Source: Halochromatium sp. (lineage in GTDB: Bacteria > Pseudomonadota > Gammaproteobacteria > Chromatiales > Chromatiaceae). From it: DNA of 64,000 nucleotides. Positions 52,283 through 62,105 of the stretch are shown one piece after another. Location: the NCBI GenBank assembly GCA_010912705.1, contig POWB01000016.1, positions 47,247 to 111,246 on the forward strand. Direction: 5' to 3'. Both the position numbers and the translations under genes were made by a program. The first letter of the stretch is position 1, and each line of letters starts with the position of its first letter. The notes below the pieces were generated by a model that saw nothing but the letters and a program-made list of their open reading frames with translations, did no database searches and was not told where the DNA came from.

Positions 52283-53515
52283 ATGATCCTGTCCACTGAC
52301 CTCAGTGTTGATCTGGCAGTGCTGATCACAGCCGCGGTTGTGCTGGTCAGCGTGCTCATCAGCCCAGTCGCCACCCGCCTTGGCGCACCAATCCTGCTAC
52401 TGTTTCTCGGCATCGGCATGTTGCTCGGGCAGGATGGTCCGGGTGGCTTCGAGTTTAACGACTTCGAGCTGGCATACGACATTGGCAGCATCGCACTCGC
52501 AGTGATCCTGTTCGCCGGCGGTCTCGGAACCCCTGTGCATGATATTCGCCGCTGTTGGGGGCCGGCCTTGTCGCTGGCGACGGTCGGCGTCTTGCTCACC
52601 GCCGGTACTGTTGGGATCGCCGCTTGGCTCCTCGGCATCCCGCTGTTCATCGCCCTGTTGCTTGGCTCGGTCATCGGCTCAACGGATGCCGCCGCCACCT
52701 TTTTGCTGCTGCAGGGACGTGGACTCAAGCTCCGTGGTCGGGTCACCGAGACCATCGTCGTCGAATCCGGTCTCAATGACCCGATGGCGATCTTCCTCAC
52801 CATCCTCTTCGTCTCGCTCGTCGATTCGGGGGCAGGTATCGATAGCCTCTCCTGGAGCCTGCTCGGTCGCTTTGTTCAGCAGCTCGGCATCGGCATCGTT
52901 ACGGGTCTGATCAGCGGCTGGCTCCTCGGGCTACTGATCAATCGCCTGAGCCTCGCCAATGGGCTCTTTGGCGTCATGGGACTGGCGGCAGCACTGGCGC
53001 TGTTTGAGGGCACTCAACTGATCGGCGGCAGCGGCTACCTCGCCGTCTATCTATGCGGGGTCGTCAGCATGAGCCGTCTCAGCGGTGAGCGTCGCACCGA
53101 GCTTGACATCACCCATAGCAGCCTTGCCTGGCTGAGTCAGATCATCATGTTCCTCTTGCTCGGCCTACTAGTCACCCCGCAGGAGTTGGGCCCCAAGACC
53201 CTGGTGGCCGCAGGCGTGGCAACGGTGCTGATCTTTGTTGCGCGCCCGCTCGCTGTGGCGATTAGCCTGGCGGTCTTCCGTTACAGTCTCAAGGAGCGGC
53301 TGTTTATTGCTTGGGTTGGCTTACGCGGGGCGGTACCGATCTTCCTCGCCATCATCCCTGTCATGAGCCCCGGCCCCATCGGAGTCAACTTCTTTAACGT
53401 GGTGTTTCTGGTAGTGATTGCCTCGCTCGTCCTTCAAGGCTGGACCATTCCCTGGCTTGCGCACCGGCTCGATCTGGTGCTGCCGATGGCGGCGACCAAT
53501 GCCTCAGCGCCTTGA
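52283..53515 (+). CDS. CPA1 cation/H+ antiporter, membrane domain only
   Basis: A 410-residue antiporter of the NhaP2 (K+/H+) kind with about 12 spans. Conserved LFLGIGMLLGQDG, FAGGLGTP, GSVIGSTDAAATFLLL, and ETIVVESGLNDPMAIF (the ion-binding ND pair) are clear. E. coli NhaP2 is about 580 residues because it adds a TrkA-C regulatory domain; that part is missing here. The ATG at 52283 follows a 200-base gap. Its stop overlaps a TTG start of the next gene. Confidence 0.88.
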   Translation: MILSTDLSVDLAVLITAAVVLVSVLISPVATRLGAPILLLFLGIGMLLGQDGPGGFEFNDFELAYDIGSIALAVILFAGGLGTPVHDIRRCWGPALSLATVGVLLTAGTVGIAAWLLGIPLFIALLLGSVIGSTDAAATFLLLQGRGLKLRGRVTETIVVESGLNDPMAIFLTILFVSLVDSGAGIDSLSWSLLGRFVQQLGIGIVTGLISGWLLGLLINRLSLANGLFGVMGLAAALALFEGTQLIGGSGYLAVYLCGVVSMSRLSGERRTELDITHSSLAWLSQIIMFLLLGLLVTPQELGPKTLVAAGVATVLIFVARPLAVAISLAVFRYSLKERLFIAWVGLRGAVPIFLAIIPVMSPGPIGVNFFNVVFLVVIASLVLQGWTIPWLAHRLDLVLPMAATNASAP

Positions 53516-55503
53516 CCCTTGCGCTTCGCCAGGATGATGACCCATTGCTGAAGGAGAACGAGATTCAGGGCGCTATCCGCAACCGCTCACAAACCCTGCT
53601 GCTGCTTATGCTCGCAGGGCTGATGTTGGCGCTCTGTCTCTGGCGCGCCGATGCGGGGCCGATCATCGACGGACTGCCGTTCAAGGATTCCGATGACATC
53701 ATGCGCCTGCTGCAGGTGCAGCGCTGGCTGGAGACGGGTGATTGGCTCGATCTCAGCCAGCCGCGGCTGAATCCACCGACTGGCGTGGTGATGCATTGGT
53801 CGCGGCTGCCAGATCTCCCGCTGGCGGCAGTCATCTGGCTCAGCGAGCCGCTGCTCGGCGCCGAGCATGCGGCGCTGCTGGCAGCCTGGCTCGTGCCGCC
53901 GCTGCTCGGGGTTGCCTTCTTTGCGGCCTTTGTCTGGGCCGCGGTTCCCTTGACCGGGCGCGCGGGCCGTCCCTATGCCGGGCTGATGGTGCTGGCGCTG
54001 AGCATCCCCAGCGCGGCCTTTGCCGCGGGGCGTATCGATCATCATGGCTGGCAACTGCTGCTTGCCACTCTGGGCGCCGGGGCCTTGCTGCGACTCCAGG
54101 TCAATTCACTGCGCATGTCGGGATCAACCCGCACCCTGCTGGCCGGCGGGGTCGGGTTAGCCGGCGCGCTTGGGCTCTGGATCGGGGCTGAGGCAATCCC
54201 CCCGGTGGCCTTTGCCGCCGCGGTGCTCGCGCTCGGCTGGCTGCGGCATGGGCACCGCGGGGCCTTGGCGATGTTCTGGTATGGACTAGCACTCAGCCTG
54301 GCGAGTCTGCTAATCCTGCCACTGGCACTGCCGCTGCAATCGCTCTGGAGCCTAGCGCCTGCCGCAAGTGCCTGCGATGCCTTCTCCTGGGTCAGCCTCG
54401 GGCTGGCGGCGACGGTGTTGCTATTCGCGCTTGGAGCCTTGCTCGCCGAGCGACGACTGCCGGCCGCCAATCCGCTGAGTCGTGCAACAGCGGTCATACT
54501 CATCGCCCTGCCCTTGCTCGGGCTGCTATATACCCTGTTTCCGCACTGCGCTGGTGGCCCTTATTCTGGTCTGACCCCAACGGTCGAGCAGCTGATCACG
54601 CGTATCTCAGAGGCGCAATCGCTCAGCATCCTGCTCCAGACTCGCCCTGCGACGGCCGCCCAATACGCGGTGCTGCCGCTGTTTGGATGGCTGCTGTGTG
54701 CAACCTGGCTTATGCGGGCAGCGGTTGGACGTCCCCTGAACTTGAGGTCTGCACGGAGGCTGCGGTTAGACCCAGGGCCGGACCTGCTGCAGGAGCCAAT
54801 ACTGGCCCTCATGCTGCTGATCACCGGCGGACTACTCCTACAGTTCTGGCAGCTACGCGGTTCGGCACTGGCTCATCTCTATGCCGGACTGGCCTGTGCC
54901 GCCTGGGCGGCAGCGGTAGGTGCGCGCATCCGGCCATCGCAACCGCTCTCACTGCGACTGTTGCGCCGGGCCGGCCCAGTGGTTTTAGTCGGTCTCCTGC
55001 CGATCCTCTCTGGTCTGGCTGTCTCCCAGACTGTCGAGATGGCCCAAACGGCCATTAAGAACCAGGCCAAGGGGCTCGAGTCTGGTGATCAGGCTGACTG
55101 CGACCTGCTCGCCGTTGCCGAGCGCCTCAACCAGCCGGATCTCATCGCAAACGGCCCGCTGCTGATTGCAGCACCCATCAATCTTGGTGCGCCATTGCTC
55201 TGGCTGACCCCTCATGATGTGCTCTCGGCGCCCTATCATCGCAATGCTCAGGGTATCGAAGATGCCCAGCAGAGCTTCTTTGCCGACGCAGCCAAGGCCC
55301 GCGCCCTAGTCGAGCAGCGCGGCATCGACCTCATGCTCATCTGCCCCCATGATCCGGTCGCCACCCATGAGCGACGCGACGCTGTCACCCTTTTCTACGA
55401 CCAGCTCCGAGCAGGCGATACGCCAGATTGGCTGACCGCGCTACCATTTGCTGGCGAGGCACGTTTGCTTGTCCCTCAAGCCGATGTTACCACTCAGCGC
55501 TGA
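53512..55503 (+). CDS. GT-C-like polytopic membrane protein (putative glycosyltransferase)
   Basis: A 663-residue protein with about 12 spans. Near the N-terminus, after the first span, the loop GLPFKDSDDIMRLLQVQRWL and then NPPTGVVMHWSRLPDLP resembles the acidic first loop of GT-C glycosyltransferases of the STT3/PglB or ArnT kind. A soluble C-terminal part (about residues 560-663) has CDLLAVAERL and LMLICPHDP. The lipid-linked donor and acceptor are unknown. TTG at 53512 overlaps the antiporter stop; a start a few codons later, near the TTG at 53545, is possible. Confidence 0.72.
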   Translation: MTLALRQDDDPLLKENEIQGAIRNRSQTLLLLMLAGLMLALCLWRADAGPIIDGLPFKDSDDIMRLLQVQRWLETGDWLDLSQPRLNPPTGVVMHWSRLPDLPLAAVIWLSEPLLGAEHAALLAAWLVPPLLGVAFFAAFVWAAVPLTGRAGRPYAGLMVLALSIPSAAFAAGRIDHHGWQLLLATLGAGALLRLQVNSLRMSGSTRTLLAGGVGLAGALGLWIGAEAIPPVAFAAAVLALGWLRHGHRGALAMFWYGLALSLASLLILPLALPLQSLWSLAPAASACDAFSWVSLGLAATVLLFALGALLAERRLPAANPLSRATAVILIALPLLGLLYTLFPHCAGGPYSGLTPTVEQLITRISEAQSLSILLQTRPATAAQYAVLPLFGWLLCATWLMRAAVGRPLNLRSARRLRLDPGPDLLQEPILALMLLITGGLLLQFWQLRGSALAHLYAGLACAAWAAAVGARIRPSQPLSLRLLRRAGPVVLVGLLPILSGLAVSQTVEMAQTAIKNQAKGLESGDQADCDLLAVAERLNQPDLIANGPLLIAAPINLGAPLLWLTPHDVLSAPYHRNAQGIEDAQQSFFADAAKARALVEQRGIDLMLICPHDPVATHERRDAVTLFYDQLRAGDTPDWLTALPFAGEARLLVPQADVTTQR

Positions 55504-55527
55504 GCGAGCCAGGCATCGTACCGAAGA

Positions 55528-56622
55528 TCAATCCATCTGGCTTGGTGTCCAGACCTCAAGCTGCTTGATGATCGGCGCGATCGCGGATGGTGTTGGATCA
55601 TCGGCGAAGAAGCGGCGCAGCATACCGCGATGAGTGCCGGTGACGATGATCGGCTCTGGGACGCCCTCGAGCTGCAACGACTCGACGCTCACGGCGCCGT
55701 CGCCGAGCCCGTCACCAAGCCCATCGCCCAGTTCATCGAACCAGGCATGCAGCTGCTCACCGAGCGCCTCGGAGCCAACCTCAGCAGCTGCGGCATCAAG
55801 GCTGGCGATGAGGCGTTTCGGCGGTTCGACGAGGCGTGCGCCGATGATGGCGCGCGGCACCGATGCAGGCCAGGGTCGCGCATTCAATGCCTGCAGAAAG
55901 GCGCTGCCTGGGCGCAGATCGATCTTGGCCTCGCCGAGTCCATCGCGTAGGCCAGCGAACAGTGAGAAGCGGCGACGCTGGGCATCCTCGAAATGCTCGC
56001 GCAGCTCGAGCCAGATCCGAAGCCGCGCCCATTCTGAGCCCTGGTTCGGGGTGCCGACCATGAGCAGGCCGCCGATTGGAGCACCCTCAACCTTGGCTGG
56101 CTCGCCGACCGGATGTCGCCAGCGGGTGACGAATTCTCGGGCCAACAGCCCGCCCATGCTGTGACCGATCAAGAACACCGGGCGATCATCTGGCAACGCA
56201 CTCCAGTGCTCGGCCAGAAAGGCCGCGCTGCGGTCGATGCCCTGGTCGTTGGGATAACGCAGCTCCCAGACCTCGAAGCCGGCCTCGGCTGCTGCTGGGG
56301 CGAGGTCGTCCCAGATGATGCCGGGCTTATCCAGGCCGTGGATCAGCAGCAGGCGCGGACGTTCAGTCGGGGCGGCAGGCAGACGCAAGTGAATGCCATG
56401 CCCGTCGCCAGCAGGGCTCATCAACTCGGGGAACCAAGCATCCAGCTGATCATGGACGAGGATGCGCAGCGCACGCTCCTCGCCTGGATGCAGCTCGGCC
56501 CAGCCAGTCCATAGCGCGGCGACGACAAGGATAACTGCAGTCGCTTGGAGCAGGCGTCGACGCAGCCGCTTAGAGTGCCTCCGGTGGACTGTATCGTCCG
56601 CCGGAGGCTGTCGGGAAGGCAT
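55528..56622 (-). CDS. Membrane-anchored alpha/beta hydrolase, lipase/PGAP1-like
   Basis: A 364-residue protein with an N-terminal basic stretch and span (RRRLLQATAVILVVAALW) placing the rest in the periplasm. LLLIHGLDKPGIIWDD is the oxyanion region and VFLIGHSMGGLLAREF the serine elbow; GTPNQGSEWARL and GTHRGMLRR provide the later loop and the probable His. Related to triacylglycerol lipases and PGAP1-like esterases. A diverged 12-bp triplicate (55697-55732) encodes a GDGLGDGLGDG loop. It is 15 bases after the DUF3611 gene and may share its promoter. Confidence 0.82.
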   Translation of the reverse strand: MPSRQPPADDTVHRRHSKRLRRRLLQATAVILVVAALWTGWAELHPGEERALRILVHDQLDAWFPELMSPAGDGHGIHLRLPAAPTERPRLLLIHGLDKPGIIWDDLAPAAAEAGFEVWELRYPNDQGIDRSAAFLAEHWSALPDDRPVFLIGHSMGGLLAREFVTRWRHPVGEPAKVEGAPIGGLLMVGTPNQGSEWARLRIWLELREHFEDAQRRRFSLFAGLRDGLGEAKIDLRPGSAFLQALNARPWPASVPRAIIGARLVEPPKRLIASLDAAAAEVGSEALGEQLHAWFDELGDGLGDGLGDGAVSVESLQLEGVPEPIIVTGTHRGMLRRFFADDPTPSAIAPIIKQLEVWTPSQMD

Positions 56623-56637
56623 CCGTCCCGTCGTGGC

Positions 56638-57240
56638 TCAGTCCTCGAGCGACTCGTAGGTATGGGTGGTCCGGAACAGCAGCCAGAGACCGAAGACGGT
56701 GGCCAGCACCTCAGCCGCCAGCACCATCACCAATGCCATCAGACTGGCGAAATCGACCGCCGAGACCCAGGAGCCGCCGAGCGAGGTCGGCGTAGTCTGG
56801 AAGGTGGGCACACCGCCTTGCGGTGTCGCCAGGAAGTAGAACAGCATCTGCGAGACCTCGATCAGCATCACCAGGATCGAGAAGATGATGCCCAGGCTGC
56901 TGGCGATGAGACCAGTCCAGACCGTGCGCGTCACAGTGCCCTCGCTCGGACGTGTCGCCGGGTCAGCAATCTTGCGCCCGACCCCCGGATAGCGCGAAAA
57001 CCAAAACACCACGAACACCAGCAGCAGCAGGTTGATCCCGGTCAGATAGCTGACGATCGGCAAACCCTGGCGTGGTCCTGTCACGCTGCCGGAGAAGGTG
57101 AACACATAGAGCATCAGGATCACTGGGAAAGCGCCCATCACGACCTGGACCCAGAATCCCACGCGACCAGTGCGCTGGAAGGTCTTGGCAAGCCCATCGA
57201 CCTTCGAGACGTGAAGATCATTAACGAGTTTCTTCAGCAT
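56638..57240 (-). CDS. DUF3611 family membrane protein
   Basis: A 200-residue protein with four spans. TFQRTGRVGFWVQVVMGAFP, FWFSRYPGVGRKIADP and LGIIFSILVMLIEVSQMLFYF are the family core, known mostly from cyanobacteria and plastids, and some proteobacteria. No function is established. The ATG at 57240 lies 60 bases after the RND pump gene on the same strand, so it may be cotranscribed. Confidence 0.8.
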   Translation of the reverse strand: MLKKLVNDLHVSKVDGLAKTFQRTGRVGFWVQVVMGAFPVILMLYVFTFSGSVTGPRQGLPIVSYLTGINLLLLVFVVFWFSRYPGVGRKIADPATRPSEGTVTRTVWTGLIASSLGIIFSILVMLIEVSQMLFYFLATPQGGVPTFQTTPTSLGGSWVSAVDFASLMALVMVLAAEVLATVFGLWLLFRTTHTYESLED

Positions 57241-57300
57241 GGATAACCTCATTCGCCCATGGCGACTGATTGAAAAAAGCAACGAGACATCACAACAGGG

Positions 57301-60300
57301 TCATTGAGCGTTGGCATCAGCAGCCGTGCCGGTCCTAGCGCCACCCTCAGCACCCTTGACCCGTTCACGCAGGCTCTGCACCAACACATAGAGCGGTGGG
57401 ATCACGATGATGCCGAACACCGTCGCCGCGATCATACCGCCAAGCACCACGACACCGAGCGAAACCTGGCTCGCTGCACCGGCGCCGGTCGCCAGCACCA
57501 ACGGCAGCATGCCGAGGATAAAGCTGAACGCGGTCATCAGCACCGCACGGAAGCGGATGCGCGCCGCATCAGCTGCTGCCTGCTGGATTGGCAGGCCCTC
57601 CTCGCGCAACTGCTTGGCGAACTCGACGATCAGGATCGCGTTCTTACTCGCCAGACCGATCAGCATCACCAGGCCGATCTGGGTGTAGACATTGTTGTCC
57701 AGCCCCACCATCCAGGTCGCGCCCAAGCCGCCGACGGCGGCAATGACCACCGAGAGGATGACCGAGGTCGGCACCGTCCAGCTCTCGTACTGGGCGACCA
57801 GGAACAGATAGACGAACAACAGCGCCAGCGCCAGCACGATCGCCGCCTCGCCGCCGGCCTGCACCTCTTGGAAGGTGGTCCCACTCCAGTCGATCGCGAA
57901 GCTGTCCGGCAGATCATTGCGCTCGATCTGCCGCAGCGCCTCGATCCCCTCGCCCGTGCTGCCGACTGGCGTGACGTTGACGCTGGCGGCGCGGAACATG
58001 TTGAAGCGCCGCGTACTCTCCGGCCCCAACACGGGCTCCACCGTCACCAGCGAGGCCAGCGGCACCATCTGCCCGCGCGCATTGCGCACATGTAGCTTGG
58101 CGATGTTCTCGGGACTCATCCGAAACGGCGCGTCGGCCTGCAGGAAGACCCGGAAGGTGCGGCCGAAGAGATTGAAGTCGTTGACGTAGAGTGAGCCGAG
58201 ATTCGCCTGCAGGGTCAGGAACAGATCCGAGACCCGCACCCCCATGGCCTCAGCGCGTTGACGGTCGATATCCAGGAACAGCTGTGGTGTGCGCGCGCTG
58301 AAGGTCGAGAAGGCACGCTGGATCTCAGGGTTGTCGTTGGCGTTGATGATGAAGCCCTGCAGCACCCCTGCCAGCTCTTCCGGTGAGCGGCCGGCCAGAT
58401 CGAGCAGCTCCATCTCGATGCCACCGGCGGTGCCGAGACCCTGGATCGGCGGCGCCGCAAAGGCAAACACCGTCGCCTGCGGGATCGAGAGCAACTGCGG
58501 CTGCACCCGCGCCAGCACCGCGTCGGCGCTATTCTCAGGCGCCGGGCGCTTATCCCAAGGCTTGAGGATCACGATCGCCAGACCACCGCTTGACCGCGCC
58601 CCCGCCAACAGACTGAAGCCCGATACGGTGAGCACATGGTCGATCTCCTCCACGCCCGCCAGCATCTGCTGCACCTGCTCCAGCACCGCGCCGGTGCGCG
58701 CAACCGAGGAGGCGTCGGGCAGCGAGACATCGATGAAGAAGTAGCCGGTGTCCTCGCTCGGGATGAAGCCGCTCGGCACCTTGTTGAACAGCCAGCCAGC
58801 CCCGACACCGCTGGCGATGATCACCAACAGCGCGATGATGGAGCGCTTGCCGAGGCTTCGGACCAGCGCGGTGTAGCCATTGCGGGTCCGATCGAGCCCC
58901 TGGTTGAACCAGCGCAGCGGTCCGCGCGGCTTGCGTGAGGGACGTAGCAACAGCCCGCAGAGCGCCGGACTGAGGGTCAAGGCCACGAGTGACGACAGGG
59001 TTACCGCCACCGAGATGGTCACCGCAAACTGCAGGTAGAGTTGACCGGTGATGCCGGGCAGGAAGGCGGTCGGTACGAACACCGCGTAGAGCACCAGGGT
59101 CGTCGCGATGATCGGCCCGCTCACCTGGACCATTGCGCGCTTGGCGGCCTCCTTGGCGCTGAGGCCCTCCTCGTCGATCAGACGCTGGGTGTTCTCGACC
59201 ACGACGATGGCGTCGTCGACGACGATGCCGATGGCGAGGATGATCGCGAACATCGACACCGTATTGATCGAGAGTCCAGCGGCGAGCAGGATCGCGAAGG
59301 CGCCGATGATCGAGACCGGGATCGCCAGCACCGGCACCAGGGTCGAGCGCCAGTCGCCGAGGAAGAGATAGGTCACCAGGATGACCAGCGCCAGCGCCTG
59401 GAACAGCGTGATGACCACGTTGCGCATACTGATGCGCACAAAGTCGGTGGTGTCGTAGTAGATCGCGTACTCGAGATCGTCTGGGAAGCGCTCAGCGAGC
59501 TGATCGAGCGTGCTATAGACCTGATCGGCGGTGTCGAGGGCGTTGGCCCCTGGCGACAGATAGATGCCAAGTGCCGCGGAGGCGGCGCCATCGGCCCAGG
59601 TATCGGCGTCGTAAGTCTGGGCCCCCAGCTCGATGCGAGCAACATCGCCGAGACGGATGTTGGAGCCGTCCGGGTTGGAGCGCACCAAGATGTCCTCGAA
59701 CTCGGAGACCTCGGTCAGCCGCCCCTGTGCCTGCAGGCTATAGGTGAAGGCACGGCCCTCATTTCCGGGCGGCGCGCCGAGCCGGCCAACCGCGGCCTGG
59801 AGGTTTTGGCGGCGGATGGCATCGACCACCTCGGCCTCGCTGACGCCGAGCGCGGTCATCACCTGCGGGTTGAGCCAGATGCGCATGGCATAGTCGAGCT
59901 GCCCGAACTGGCTCGCCTCACCGACGCCCGGGATGCGCGCTAAGGCATCGCGGATGTTGATCTCCATGTAGTTGGAGAGGAACAGCCGGTCGAAGGTCCC
60001 CTTCGGCGAGATCAGGTTCAACATCAGCAGCATATTGGTCGACTGCTTGCGCACCGAGACGCCCTGCTGGGTCACGTCGACGGGCAGCGTCGGGGTAGCC
60101 AGCGCGACCCGATTCTGTACGTTGACGGCGGCGATGTCCGGGTCGGTGCCCAAGGCGAAGGTGATGTCGAGCCGATAGCTGCCGTTATTGTCGCTGGTCG
60201 ACGTCATATACAACATGTTGTCGACGCCGTTGACCTCGGCCTCGATCGGCGCCGCAACCGTCTCGACGACCACCTCGGCATTGGCGCCCGGATACCGTGC

Positions 60301-60441
60301 CTGCACCGAAACCTGCGGCGGCACGATGTCGGGGAATTGCGCGACCGGCAGCACCTGAATGGCGATCACACCGGCGATGATGATCACCAGCGAGATCACC
60401 ATCGCGAAGCGCGCGCGGTTGATGAAGAAGGCGGAGAACAT
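57301..60441 (-). CDS. RND efflux pump, inner-membrane component (AcrB type)
   Basis: A 1046-residue HAE1-type transporter. FFINRARFAMVISLVIIIAG starts the first span; GIVVDDAIVVVEN holds the two proton-relay aspartates; VPTAFLPGITGQLY, LPDASSVARTGAVLEQVQ and GLASKNAILIVEF are family signatures. It exports hydrophobic drugs or lipids in exchange for protons. The membrane-fusion gene lies six bases upstream. No TolC-like outer-membrane gene is nearby, so the channel is shared or elsewhere. No local regulator gene (tetR/marR) is adjacent. Confidence 0.95.
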   Translation of the reverse strand: MFSAFFINRARFAMVISLVIIIAGVIAIQVLPVAQFPDIVPPQVSVQARYPGANAEVVVETVAAPIEAEVNGVDNMLYMTSTSDNNGSYRLDITFALGTDPDIAAVNVQNRVALATPTLPVDVTQQGVSVRKQSTNMLLMLNLISPKGTFDRLFLSNYMEINIRDALARIPGVGEASQFGQLDYAMRIWLNPQVMTALGVSEAEVVDAIRRQNLQAAVGRLGAPPGNEGRAFTYSLQAQGRLTEVSEFEDILVRSNPDGSNIRLGDVARIELGAQTYDADTWADGAASAALGIYLSPGANALDTADQVYSTLDQLAERFPDDLEYAIYYDTTDFVRISMRNVVITLFQALALVILVTYLFLGDWRSTLVPVLAIPVSIIGAFAILLAAGLSINTVSMFAIILAIGIVVDDAIVVVENTQRLIDEEGLSAKEAAKRAMVQVSGPIIATTLVLYAVFVPTAFLPGITGQLYLQFAVTISVAVTLSSLVALTLSPALCGLLLRPSRKPRGPLRWFNQGLDRTRNGYTALVRSLGKRSIIALLVIIASGVGAGWLFNKVPSGFIPSEDTGYFFIDVSLPDASSVARTGAVLEQVQQMLAGVEEIDHVLTVSGFSLLAGARSSGGLAIVILKPWDKRPAPENSADAVLARVQPQLLSIPQATVFAFAAPPIQGLGTAGGIEMELLDLAGRSPEELAGVLQGFIINANDNPEIQRAFSTFSARTPQLFLDIDRQRAEAMGVRVSDLFLTLQANLGSLYVNDFNLFGRTFRVFLQADAPFRMSPENIAKLHVRNARGQMVPLASLVTVEPVLGPESTRRFNMFRAASVNVTPVGSTGEGIEALRQIERNDLPDSFAIDWSGTTFQEVQAGGEAAIVLALALLFVYLFLVAQYESWTVPTSVILSVVIAAVGGLGATWMVGLDNNVYTQIGLVMLIGLASKNAILIVEFAKQLREEGLPIQQAAADAARIRFRAVLMTAFSFILGMLPLVLATGAGAASQVSLGVVVLGGMIAATVFGIIVIPPLYVLVQSLRERVKGAEGGARTGTAADANAQ

Positions 60442-60447
60442 GATGGA

Positions 60448-61584
60448 TCAGTCCTCTTCGTACAGGGTCGCTGGACTCGGCTGCACCCGCATGCCAGGAC
60501 GCGCCTTTTGCACACCCTCGACGATCACCTGCTGCCCCAGCTGCAGCCCAGAGGTGATCACCCAGTCGGTATCGACCCGAGCGCCTAGCTCGACGCGCGC
60601 GAGCTCGACCTGGTTCTCGGCGTTAACCACCAGCACCAGCCGCCCGGCCTGGTCTTGCTGCACCGCGATCTGCGGTACCACGATCGCCATCTCGGGCTCG
60701 GCCGACTTGGCCACCAGGGTCACGAACTGACCCGGCAGCAGCACCTCGCTCGCATTATCGAAGCTGGCGCGCACGCGCACCGTGTCGGTGGTCTGATCGA
60801 CCTCGGGGTCGAAGAACTCGAAGCGGCCAGGCTCTTCGAGCATGGAACCGTCGGCCAGGCGGACGTAGGGCAGGAACTGCTCGTCGCTGTCCTCCATCCG
60901 CCGCACCGCGAGCATGGTGCGATCATTGACCGGGATGTTGACGAAGACCGGGTCAATACGCACCAACCGCGCCAGTGGCCCGGAGGTCGGCCCGACCACG
61001 GCACCGACGGGGAAGGCGACGCGGCCGATACGGCCATCAAAGGGCGCATGGATCTCGGTGTAGCTGAGTTCGATCTCGGCGCGCTGCAGTGCGGCCTGCG
61101 CCGAATCACGCGCGGCCCGGGCCTCTTGCTCTGCAGCCACGGCGGCATCGAGCTGGGCCCGCGTGGCACCGCCGCGCTCAATCAGGGGCTCGAGACGCTC
61201 GCGCTGCAGCCGCGCGTTGGTCAGCGTCGCGGTGGTGCGCTCGACATCGGCACGGCGCGCGACGACATTGGCCTCGAACGGCTCAGGCTCGATACGGAAC
61301 AGCAGATCGCCAGCCTTGACCATCGCGCCCTCCGCGAAGGTCCGCTCGGTCAAGAAGCCGTTGACGCGCGCGATTAGGTCGACGGCATCGATGGCCTCAA
61401 CTCGGCCGACGAACTCCATTTGCGGCGTGATCTCGCGCTCGACCACGGGCGCAACGCCAACCGCCGGCGGTGGCGGAGGAGCAACGGGAGCCGCTGTTTG
61501 ATCGCCGAACTCACAGGCGACCAGCCCGATCGCGCTCGACAGGATCGCGCTCGATAGAAAAAAGAGACCCAGGATTCGCCGCAT
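60448..61584 (-). CDS. RND efflux membrane-fusion lipoprotein (AcrA type)
   Basis: A 378-residue periplasmic adaptor. The lipobox LVAC follows a 20-residue hydrophobic start, so the protein is lipid-anchored. FVGRVEAIDAVDLIARVNGF and GDLLFRIEPEPFEANV form the lipoyl part, the region about residues 100-160 is the hairpin, and YTEIHAPFDGRIGRVAFPVGA the beta-barrel. It starts the pump operon. The frame opens upstream to 61635, but the signal sequence fixes the start at 61584. Confidence 0.93.
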   Translation of the reverse strand: MRRILGLFFLSSAILSSAIGLVACEFGDQTAAPVAPPPPPAVGVAPVVEREITPQMEFVGRVEAIDAVDLIARVNGFLTERTFAEGAMVKAGDLLFRIEPEPFEANVVARRADVERTTATLTNARLQRERLEPLIERGGATRAQLDAAVAAEQEARAARDSAQAALQRAEIELSYTEIHAPFDGRIGRVAFPVGAVVGPTSGPLARLVRIDPVFVNIPVNDRTMLAVRRMEDSDEQFLPYVRLADGSMLEEPGRFEFFDPEVDQTTDTVRVRASFDNASEVLLPGQFVTLVAKSAEPEMAIVVPQIAVQQDQAGRLVLVVNAENQVELARVELGARVDTDWVITSGLQLGQQVIVEGVQKARPGMRVQPSPATLYEED

Positions 61585-61775
61585 GAGGACTCCGTGATGG
61601 TTTGGTGAAAGATAAGGATTCAATGAGACCGTCAAGCGCGCGAGCTGGAGCTGAGACGAGACTCGGCCAACGCCAATTGCATACAGCGCTCATCGACCCT
61701 GCGCCAGTGATCACTGCATGGAATCGCCTCCTTGATCGCGGCCGTAATCACAGAGTCTATGTGCAGAGGCTTGCA

Positions 61776-62105
61776 TCAGCGCGGTTTGAGGGATCTCGTT
61801 GACAGACTGATAACGGTACTCGATCCGGCGTCGTTCTGCTCGACAAAACGCTCCAACGCTCGCAGGCGGTCAGCAGTGAGCAGAATCCAGAGCGACAGGG
61901 TCTGCACAAGGAAGTGCCAGATCAATGCGAGCACCGCGCCGATCCTAAGTCCGTGCGGCAGGGGCCGCAACCGGATCAGCCGCTTGAGATGCGACTCTAG
62001 CTTGGATATATCATCAATCTCACGCGAAGGCGCGAAGAGGCCAAGGAAGCCAAGCGCTTGGACAAGTTGTTGTGACCTGATTGGTCGTTTGCGACAAATA
62101 GGCAC
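61776..62105 (-). CDS. Possible hypothetical protein partly made of repeat DNA
   Basis: A 109-codon frame in the 526-base gap between the pump operon and the DUF1576 gene. Residues 45-80 (RLRPLPHGLRIGAVLALIW then HFLVQTLSLWILL) could form one or two spans. The first part overlaps one arm of an inverted dispersed repeat (62021-62037). It may be a fragment of an older membrane protein. No family recognised, no good ribosome site. Confidence 0.3.
   Translation of the reverse strand: MPICRKRPIRSQQLVQALGFLGLFAPSREIDDISKLESHLKRLIRLRPLPHGLRIGAVLALIWHFLVQTLSLWILLTADRLRALERFVEQNDAGSSTVISLSTRSLKPR

Noticed and set aside
59041..59943. A 300-codon plus-strand open frame opposite the RND pump gene
   Set aside because: It is antisense to strongly conserved AcrB sequence; its His/Asp/Arg-rich translation is a mirror of GC-rich codon use, not a protein family.
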